In this document: positions 57,972 through 64,000 of the stretch, piece after piece
How the letters are laid out: each line of letters opens with the position of its first letter
Numbering within the stretch: the stretch's first letter is position 1
Origin: Nostoc sp. FACHB-280
GTDB taxonomy: Bacteria > Cyanobacteriota > Cyanobacteriia > Cyanobacteriales > Nostocaceae
Assembly: GCF_014697615.1 (NCBI RefSeq)
Contig: NZ_JACJSD010000033.1
Coordinates: 1 to 64,000 of the forward strand
Length of the DNA: 64,000 nt
Direction: 5' to 3'
Made by a program: the position numbers and the translations under genes
The notes under the pieces: model-generated
What the model saw: the letters and a program-made list of their open reading frames with translations, nothing else
Told to the model about the DNA's origin: nothing
Databases searched by the model: none

Positions 57972-59756
57972 ATGACTGAAGCAACAGCACCTCGTCTCGA
58001 AATTGGCGTTAAGGAAACCGTACCAACGATTCATTACCTGGTAGCAATGCCCCAACCAGAAACCCATCTGTTTGAAGTGAGCTTGCAGCTGGTTAATCAC
58101 TCATCCCCAACCCTGGACTTGAAAATGCCCGTCTGGACACCAGGTTCTTACCTAGTGCGGGAATACGCCAAGAATCTGCAAGACTTTGCCGCATTTAGTG
58201 GAGAGCAACCTTTACCTTGGCGTAAAATCAACAAAAACCACTGGCAGATCAATACAAACGGTATTTCGGAATTAACGGTACGTTACCGCATATTTGCCAA
58301 TGAGCTATCGGTACGGACAAACCATTTGGATGGTACCCACGGTTATTTTAACGGTGCAGCCCTGTTTTTTAGAGTCCGGGGCTGTGAAGGGTTGCCAATT
58401 CAAGTGACGATTGTACCGCCGCACCCCGAATGGCGAGTGACGACTGCCTTGCCCTCAGTTGATGGACATTCATCCACGTTTTACGCAGCCGATTTTGATA
58501 CTCTTGTCGATAGTCCCTTTGAAATTGGTTATCACGAGTTATACCACTTTGAGGTTTTGGGAAAACCTCACGAACTGGCTATTTGGGGACAGGGAAATTA
58601 CCAAGCACAACAAGTAATTGCTGATATTCAAAAAATCATTCATGTAGAAGCACAGATGTTTGGCGGTTTGCCTTACGACAGATATGTGTTTTTACTGCAT
58701 TTGTTTGCTCAAGCTTATGGTGGTTTGGAACATAAAAACTGCTGTTCCTTGATTTATCAGCGTTTTGGGTTTAACTCACCAGATAAATACGATCGCTTCA
58801 TTCAATTGGTAGCCCACGAGTTCTTCCACTTGTGGAATGTGAAACGAATTCGCCCAAAAGCTTTAGAGGTTTTTGATTACGATCGGGAAAACTACACTTC
58901 GTCTTTGTGGTTCTGTGAAGGAACAACCAGTTACTATGATTTGCTGATTCCTTTACGGGCGGGAATTTATGATGCCAAATCATATTTTCATAATTGGAGT
59001 AAGGAAATTTCCAGATTTTTAACTACCCCAGGGCGGAAGGTGCAATCACTGGCTGAGTCTAGTTTTGATGCCTGGATTAAACTCTATCGCCCAGACGCTA
59101 ATAGCAATAACTCCCAAGTTTCCTACTATTTAAAAGGAGAAATGGTTTCGTTATTGCTAGATTTGCTGATTCGAGAGCGATCAGCAAATCAGCGTTCTTT
59201 GGATGATGTGATGCGGTTGATGTGGCGCAAATTTGGCAAATCGGAAATTGGTTATACACCTGAAGAGTTGCAGGAAGTAATTGAATCTGTCGCAGAGATA
59301 GATTTAACGGACTTCTTTAATCGCTACATTAATGGTACCGATGAGTTGCCGTTTAATCAGTACTTGGAACCTTTTGGTTTACAGGTGATTGCCGATAAAG
59401 AAGAAGAACCTTACTTTGGGTTGAGATTAAATACCGAAAATGGTAGAGAGATTGTCAAGTTTGTAGAATTTGGTTCGCCTGCACAATTGGCAGGAATTGA
59501 TGCAGGTGATGAATTACTAGCGATCGCTGGTATTCGTGTCACCTCCCATCAACTAAGCGATCGCTTAAAAGATTACCAAGCCAACGACGTAATTCAAGTA
59601 ACAGTTTTCCATCAAGATGAATTACGTACCTGTTCTGTAACTCTGGCTGCACCACGTTCTAGTAAGTATCAAGTAATTCCAGTTAACAATCCCAATATCA
59701 CACAAAAAGAAAATTTTGCTGGCTGGTTAGGTGTACCATTGGCCAGCCTGCGTTAA
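57972..59756 (+). CDS. M61-family metallopeptidase with PDZ domain
   Basis: 594 residues from the ATG at 57972 (MTEATAPRLEIGVKE), a better start than the 57921 frame. The N-terminal immunoglobulin-like domain covers about 15-170, then the gluzincin catalytic domain with VAHEFFHLWNVKRIRP (HExxH, near residue 280) and the downstream Glu in FCEGTTSYYD. A PDZ domain at about 490-570 (FVEFGSPAQLAGIDAGDELLAI) follows. M61 enzymes (glycyl aminopeptidase-like) are soluble; no signal peptide is present, so it acts in the cytoplasm. The substrate is unknown. Confidence 0.93.
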   Translation: MTEATAPRLEIGVKETVPTIHYLVAMPQPETHLFEVSLQLVNHSSPTLDLKMPVWTPGSYLVREYAKNLQDFAAFSGEQPLPWRKINKNHWQINTNGISELTVRYRIFANELSVRTNHLDGTHGYFNGAALFFRVRGCEGLPIQVTIVPPHPEWRVTTALPSVDGHSSTFYAADFDTLVDSPFEIGYHELYHFEVLGKPHELAIWGQGNYQAQQVIADIQKIIHVEAQMFGGLPYDRYVFLLHLFAQAYGGLEHKNCCSLIYQRFGFNSPDKYDRFIQLVAHEFFHLWNVKRIRPKALEVFDYDRENYTSSLWFCEGTTSYYDLLIPLRAGIYDAKSYFHNWSKEISRFLTTPGRKVQSLAESSFDAWIKLYRPDANSNNSQVSYYLKGEMVSLLLDLLIRERSANQRSLDDVMRLMWRKFGKSEIGYTPEELQEVIESVAEIDLTDFFNRYINGTDELPFNQYLEPFGLQVIADKEEEPYFGLRLNTENGREIVKFVEFGSPAQLAGIDAGDELLAIAGIRVTSHQLSDRLKDYQANDVIQVTVFHQDELRTCSVTLAAPRSSKYQVIPVNNPNITQKENFAGWLGVPLASLR

Positions 59757-59790
59757 GACTGCTACTTTTAAATGTTTTGATTGCTAAGGC

Positions 59791-59837
59791 AACTCACAGA
59801 GGCTCAATAAAAATATTGCGCCTCTGTGAGTTTTTGC
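59791..59837 (+). terminator. Terminator after the M61 peptidase gene
   Basis: AACTCACAGAGGC (59791-59803) pairs perfectly with GCCTCTGTGAGTT (59820-59832); the T-run TTTTT overlaps its end. It lies 35 bases after the stop codon. Confidence 0.9.
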
Positions 59838-59918
59838 TAAGATACATCCCTAAAAAATTAAAGTCTGCGATTTTTTGATAAGTTGATACTAAGCATGACA
59901 GATTAATTAGGAATAATT

Positions 59919-61016
59919 ATGAATATCAATTTATCAGTTAATCGCCTCCTAAGATGGCTAATTTTAACACTGTTGTTTCCGCTATGGTTTCTGAATGGAT
60001 GGTTATTACTAAAGTTTTTTCAATATTTTCAACCTTTAGTAACTATTCTTGTATTAGCATCTTTGTTTGCTTTTATTTTAAATTATCCTGTTTCGTTACT
60101 AGAGAGGAAAGGATTAAAACGTAACTATGGAGTCACACTAGTTTTTGTGTTGGCAACTTTTATCTTCACAATTTTTGCAATTACATTACTGCCTATAGTT
60201 TCTGAGCAATTTAATGAAATGGTAAAGTTGTTGCCACAATGGATTGATTCTAGTGAGTCCAAGTTACAGGTTTTAAATGATTGGGCTTTTAGCCAAAGAA
60301 ACAGCATAGATTTTAGCCAGATTTTTACCAGAATTACTGATAAAATTCCCGAAGAAGTAGAATATCTTTCAGATAAGCTGTTAAGTATTATCATCGACAC
60401 TATTGATAGTATTTCTGGTGCATTAATTACAGTAGTGTTAAGTTTTTACCTGTTATTAGATGGGTCGAGATTGTGGCAAGGTATATTTAAAAAATTACCT
60501 TGGGATTCTGCACAAAAAATTGGAAAATCAATCCAACAAAACTTTCAGAATTACTTGATTGGTCAAGGAACATTAGCTGTATTGATGGGACTTGCCCAAA
60601 CACTCATGTTTCTGTTGTTTCAAGTCCAATTTGGCTTGCTTTTTGGCTTAGGAGTAGGAATTTTAAGCTTAATTCCCTTTGGCGATGTGTTTAGTTTAAT
60701 AGTAATTACTTTAATTATCGCTACCCATGATTTTTGGTTAGCAGTTAAGGTTTTGGCAGTAGCTGTGATTATAGATCAACTCATTGACCAAGTAATTGCT
60801 CCCCGACTATTAGGAAGTTTCACAGGACTAAGACCAATTTGGGTGTTAATTTCTTTATTAGTAGGAACTTACATTGGTGGCGTTTTAGGGTTAATTATTG
60901 CCGTACCAGTGGCTGGTTTTATTAAAGATGTTACAGACGGCTTTGCTTTATCGAATAATTCTGCGGTCACAAGTGAAGAGACAGAAATGTTACCCCAAGA
61001 ATCTACATCTGTTTGA
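59919..61016 (+). CDS. AI-2E family transporter (PerM/YdiK-like)
   Basis: 365 residues with about eight helices in the AI-2E exporter-like layout: two near the N-terminus (15-45, 48-75), then a soluble stretch, then several from 165 on. The motif GSFTGLRPIWVLISLLVGTYIGG and ILNYPVSLLERKGLKRN are typical. Proteins of this family export signalling molecules or act as Na+/H+ antiporters; the substrate here is unknown. The basic N-terminus and membrane content suggest a plasma-membrane protein. It is monocistronic, flanked by the terminator above and a convergent EamA gene. Confidence 0.88.
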   Translation: MNINLSVNRLLRWLILTLLFPLWFLNGWLLLKFFQYFQPLVTILVLASLFAFILNYPVSLLERKGLKRNYGVTLVFVLATFIFTIFAITLLPIVSEQFNEMVKLLPQWIDSSESKLQVLNDWAFSQRNSIDFSQIFTRITDKIPEEVEYLSDKLLSIIIDTIDSISGALITVVLSFYLLLDGSRLWQGIFKKLPWDSAQKIGKSIQQNFQNYLIGQGTLAVLMGLAQTLMFLLFQVQFGLLFGLGVGILSLIPFGDVFSLIVITLIIATHDFWLAVKVLAVAVIIDQLIDQVIAPRLLGSFTGLRPIWVLISLLVGTYIGGVLGLIIAVPVAGFIKDVTDGFALSNNSAVTSEETEMLPQESTSV

Positions 61017-61101
61017 AATAAATATCTTTGGAAGTCTTGGGTTATACAAACAAAGCCTGCCTTTGTAGGCTAAATATATGCTTCTTCGTATCGATTTGGT
61101 A

Positions 61102-62235
61102 TTAAATACCTTTAAATCCCATTTCGCTTTCTACTTGTTGCACCTCGGTTGAGTTTACCTGATTGGAGGCAGTTACTCTACGAGTTTGACGCATCAATCC
61201 CAGTTGGCTGATAAATATGCCAATGATAATCAAACTACCACCTATGTATTGAGGGAAAGTAGGGGCTTCATCTAAGATAAAATAAGCTGCTAAAATACCG
61301 GCAATGGGAGTAAATGAGCCAACTAAGGAAGCTACAGATACAGTAGAAGCTCTCAAACCTTTAAACCACAGGGATTGGCCTAAAACGACAATTATCACAC
61401 TATAAAGCAACATCCACCGCCACAAAAAGGGCGAAAATACTTCTACAAAATGATGCTGACCGTAGAGTCGTAAAGCCAGAAAGAAAAATACGACAGTACC
61501 TAAAGCAGTGCGGTAAATGGTAAAAATTCCTAAAGGAATCTGGGAGATAGATTTTTTTCCAATCACTGTAGCTATAGCTGTGGCTACTGCTGCTACTGCT
61601 GCTAAAATTTCGCCTGTACCCAAGTGAAACCCTGGCATATTATTTATAGGAGTTCCTTGTGGTTGGAGTAAGACAGTTAGGGTCACACCAATAAAAGCTG
61701 CGATCGCACCGACAATTTCCCAAAAATTTACTCTTTCTTTCAATAACCAAATTGATAAAGCTAAAGCCAGGGGTGGTTCTAATCTGCCAACCAAAATCAC
61801 ATTATTGACATTGGTGAGTGCCAGTGCTTGAAAAATTAATCCAGGGGCTAAAGCTCCTGATAGGATAGAAACTACCGACAACACTAACCAATTCTTTACA
61901 GTTATTTGCTTCAATGCTGTTTTGTTCCACTGCCGCCTATAGATAAGAATCAGAACCAATAAGGCGCAGATATTCCCAACGAACAAAACATTACATAAAG
62001 AAATCGGGTTTCTGCCATTGACTAAGTTTTGCGAGCCAATTTCTGTTAATTTGCGGGTAATTGCGCCAGATGCGCCGAAAATGACGATTGCGAGCCAGAG
62101 ATAGGCTTGACTTGGAATTCTATCAATGAAATGATGCCATCTTCTCAGGCTAGTCACAACGATACCACTTATAGTTGCAATACAAATTACATCCAGAATA
62201 CTAAAAGATATTAGCTTACATTTAAATGAGAACAA
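61102..62235 (-). CDS. DMT-superfamily transporter (EamA)
   Basis: 377 residues with ten predicted helices, two EamA repeats of about 150 residues each. GRLEPPLALALSIWLLKERVNFWEIVGAIAAFIGV (in two parts) and SLVGSFTPIAGILAAYFILDE mark the ends of both repeats. The first helix starts near 10. It is a drug/metabolite-type exporter of the plasma membrane with unknown substrate. It is transcribed toward the AI-2E gene and is divergent from the small exported protein at 62426. Confidence 0.9.
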   Translation of the reverse strand: MFSFKCKLISFSILDVICIATISGIVVTSLRRWHHFIDRIPSQAYLWLAIVIFGASGAITRKLTEIGSQNLVNGRNPISLCNVLFVGNICALLVLILIYRRQWNKTALKQITVKNWLVLSVVSILSGALAPGLIFQALALTNVNNVILVGRLEPPLALALSIWLLKERVNFWEIVGAIAAFIGVTLTVLLQPQGTPINNMPGFHLGTGEILAAVAAVATAIATVIGKKSISQIPLGIFTIYRTALGTVVFFFLALRLYGQHHFVEVFSPFLWRWMLLYSVIIVVLGQSLWFKGLRASTVSVASLVGSFTPIAGILAAYFILDEAPTFPQYIGGSLIIIGIFISQLGLMRQTRRVTASNQVNSTEVQQVESEMGFKGI

Positions 62236-62425
62236 GCTGAAACACCCTTAAAAATTACCTAAGATTTTTTGACATCACATTTACCTGAGAAAATGCTGAG
62301 TTTAGACTGAATCTTCTCAAGGAATAAACTCAGACAATTTATGGCTAAGTTTCAGATGAGGTTCAGTAGCGTTTGAGATGCTCTGGATAGCTGCTCTAAA
62401 GCTCAAACATAAGGAACATTAACCA

Positions 62426-62803
62426 ATGAAATTCGCCCCTTCCTTACTAACAGGTGTCGCCGTAGCTGGTTTGTTGACAGTTGGGAATATCTCATTTCAG
62501 GCTGTAAAACCTTCAATTTCTATACTTCCGGTTTCAGCTGCTGATGCTACAGGTTTGTCCGCTCAACAAAAAATTGACTTGATCATCAAGAATAAAGGTG
62601 TTTTTGGTAGTGGTGATCAACTACGTCGTTTCTTCTTTGGCGATCTTGAACCGGTTGGAATTCAACCTGGTGGTGCAGGCCATGTAGTTAACCTTTACAA
62701 CAAAGCTAGTAATACGACATTTTCTTACTGCTCTACCTTTGATGTTGTTGTCGCAGTGAAAAAAGGTAAAGTCGAGAAGTTTGCGCCTGAAGAAGTTAAG
62801 TAA
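62426..62803 (+). CDS. Small exported protein of unknown function
   Basis: 125 residues. A signal peptide (about 1-38, FAPSLLTGVAVAGLLTVGN) is followed by a mature part of about 87 residues, with AQQKIDLIIKNKGVFGSGDQ and AGHVVNLYNKASNTTFSYC. It has one Cys and no recognised fold. It has its own terminator (62839-62878), so it is probably well transcribed. AAGGAACATTAACCA precedes the ATG. Function unknown. Confidence 0.6.
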   Translation: MKFAPSLLTGVAVAGLLTVGNISFQAVKPSISILPVSAADATGLSAQQKIDLIIKNKGVFGSGDQLRRFFFGDLEPVGIQPGGAGHVVNLYNKASNTTFSYCSTFDVVVAVKKGKVEKFAPEEVK

Positions 62804-62838
62804 TTTTGTGTAGTAATTAAGTAATATAAATAAACTTT

Positions 62839-62878
62839 AGGGTAGTAACAAACATCTTGTTTACTACCCTAATTTTTT
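62839..62878 (+). terminator. Terminator of the small exported protein gene
   Basis: AGGGTAGTAA (62839-62848) pairs perfectly with TTACTACCCT (62861-62870), followed by AATTTTTT. It is 36 bases past the stop codon. Confidence 0.9.
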
Positions 62879-62899
62879 GCTTGGGGTTTTATGCAACAA

Positions 62900-62986
62900 C
62901 GGAGAGGGGGGGATTTGAACCCCCGAAGAACTTACATCCTTAACGCATTTCGAGTGCGCCGCATTCAACCACTCTGCCACCTCTCC
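62900..62986 (-). tRNA. trnS-CGA: tRNA-Ser(CGA)
   Basis: 87-base class II cloverleaf on the minus strand. Acceptor GGAGAGG/CCTCTCC, anticodon GCGCA-CTCGAAA-TGCGT, long variable arm and T arm GGGGG-TTCAAAT-CCCCC. Discriminator G and no CCA, as normal for cyanobacterial chromosomal tRNAs. Confidence 0.96.
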
Positions 62987-63229
62987 AGGTACTGATAGAA
63001 ATGCAAAGACTTTCCTCAGCTATGATAACACTCCAAATCCAGAGAGCGATCGCTTGTTTAGGAAATCCACATTAGACTTATATGATCATGATGAAACTTC
63101 AACGTTCTGCCAAACGTCAGTTTTCCAGCCATGACTTATCCCAAGCTATTCCAGATTGTAGAGGTTATCGCTGGAGAAAGTACTTGAGATAATTAGTATA
63201 AAATCAGAAATTCTGAAACCCAAATTTCT

Positions 63230-63727
63230 ATGAAGCCCTGCAATCAACCGCTAACATCACAACTACGCCGCTTTGGTCTAGCCTTGGTACTCCCAGCCGC
63301 ACTTTTAGGCGCATTTACCTTTCCTAGCCAAACACAAACAGCAACCGCGCAGTCTGCTGCTGGTAATCGGCCTTTAACTATTCGCTCTGATATCCAAGAA
63401 TATGACGCTAAAAGCCAAATTATCACTGCCCGTGGTAATGTGCAGATGTTGTATCCAGCGCGGCAAATCCAAGCAACTGCGGCTCAAGCACAATACTTTA
63501 GCAAAGAACGTCGCATAGATTTTACTGGCAATGTCTATATTTTGCAGCAAGGCGGCAATAGTATTCGGGCAGAGAAGGTGACATATTTAATTGATGAAGG
63601 TAGGTTTGTCGCTTTACCCCAAAGCAATCGTCAGGTAGAGTCGATTTATATGGTGGAGGACTCCGAACTAGGTAGACAAAATACTACACCAGCCCCCAAA
63701 ACCCCAAATCTCAAGCCTGCCAATTAA
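63230..63727 (+). CDS. lptA: LptA/OstA-like LPS transport protein
   Basis: 165 residues with a signal peptide (about 1-40: RRFGLALVLPAALLGAFTFPS, ending in ATAQS). Residues about 45-150 form the OstA/LptA beta-jelly-roll (IRSDIQEYDAKSQIITARGN, then IDFTGNVYILQQGGNSIRA), the periplasmic bridge that carries LPS from the inner to the outer membrane. The lptB ATPase gene starts 173 bases downstream, which supports the assignment. Related lpx and bamA genes are at 21-27 kb in the same window. Confidence 0.9.
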   Translation: MKPCNQPLTSQLRRFGLALVLPAALLGAFTFPSQTQTATAQSAAGNRPLTIRSDIQEYDAKSQIITARGNVQMLYPARQIQATAAQAQYFSKERRIDFTGNVYILQQGGNSIRAEKVTYLIDEGRFVALPQSNRQVESIYMVEDSELGRQNTTPAPKTPNLKPAN

Positions 63728-63900
63728 TATTTAAGTAGAACTGCGGAGAATAACCTCCTGGTTTATCCTCACAATTATGAGTCTTGAGTCAAAAAACTAG
63801 TCTATAGCCCCTAATCCCTTTTTCATAATTCCTAGTAGCCTTACCAAGCCACTAGTGTATGCAGTTCATAATAACTACTTAGTATCAATCAACGCAGATA

Positions 63901-64000
63901 GTGAAAATTGTTTTAGAGAATATTCACAAATCTTACGGCAAGCGAGCCATTGTTAATCGCGTCAATCTTTCTGTTATTCAGGGTGAGGTCGTTGGTTTAT
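63901..64000 (+). CDS. lptB: LptB, LPS export ABC transporter ATPase (partial, window end)
   Basis: The GTG at 63901 opens a frame of 33 codons that runs off the window: KIVLENIHKSYGKRAIVNRV, then VNLSVIQGEVVGL. It is the N-terminal strand and A-loop region of an ABC ATPase of the LptB type. The Walker A motif would come next and cannot be seen. The assignment relies on the family match and the upstream lptA gene. Confidence 0.85.
   Translation, partial: MKIVLENIHKSYGKRAIVNRVNLSVIQGEVVGL

Overview
The window comes from the chromosome, or a large replicon, of a filamentous heterocyst-forming cyanobacterium (Nostocales, Nostoc/Anabaena-like). Evidence: the HIP1 octamer GCGATCGC recurs throughout; there is a hetZ-patU3-type heterocyst patterning locus, a ccmK3-ccmK4 carboxysome shell pair, the sulfolipid genes sqdB and sqdX, plastid-type ycf46 and ycf35 homologues, a cyaB1-type GAF-GAF-PAS adenylate cyclase, and the degenerate heptamer repeats typical of this order. 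No species can be named from the sequence alone.

Layout. 1-13 kb: edge of an IS630-type transposase, a Uma2 nuclease, a TonB-like protein, a lipase-like hydrolase, a divergent cytochrome b, a CPA1 antiporter, two identical tRNA-Glu genes, an SRPBCC protein with an upstream GAF histidine kinase that lacks its phospho-acceptor His, a small CopG-like protein, an HNH nuclease pair and a polysaccharide deacetylase. 13.5-16.8 kb: a long tRNA array, all on the + strand, with 28 recognisable tRNA genes (27 intact in outline, one interrupted) plus one remnant. It covers all 20 amino acids and holds an HNH endonuclease gene behind a perfect 19-bp palindrome. Its five leucine tRNAs (CAA, TAA, CAG, GAG, TAG) all have short variable arms, and one is interrupted in its T arm by a small repeat. 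This is the most unusual part of the window. 16.8-21 kb: a TPR protein, a membrane protein, a solitary cytosine-5 methyltransferase and a multi-hairpin repeat. 21.2-28.5 kb: the outer-membrane block lpxC-fabZ-lpxA-lpxB with bamA/omp85, then purC. 29-38 kb: DUF7219 protein, adenylate cyclase, and sqdB/sqdX separated by a VapBC-like module, a Uma2 gene, a DUF4291 fragment and an unknown gene. 38-48.4 kb: RHH protein, ycf46, ycf35, ABC-2 permease, DUF3172, AMIN protein, a CPA2 antiporter with universal-stress domains, SGNH hydrolase, endonuclease V. 48.9-51.2 kb: a stress cluster (secreted protein, Dps, stress protein with ChaB-like tail). 51.4-64 kb: hydrolase, ccmK3-ccmK4, hetZ-patU3, Crp-family regulator, M61 peptidase, AI-2E-type permease, EamA transporter, a small secreted protein, tRNA-Ser(CGA), and lptA followed by the start of lptB.

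How the genes work together. The lpx genes make the lipid A precursor, BamA inserts outer-membrane proteins and LptA/LptB export LPS, so three envelope steps lie in this window. SqdB makes UDP-sulfoquinovose and SqdX transfers it to diacylglycerol. The tRNA array is close to a self-contained decoding set and was probably acquired or maintained separately from the dispersed single tRNA genes (Glu x2, Ser-CGA) seen elsewhere in the window. All calls are from reading the sequence; no database search was possible.
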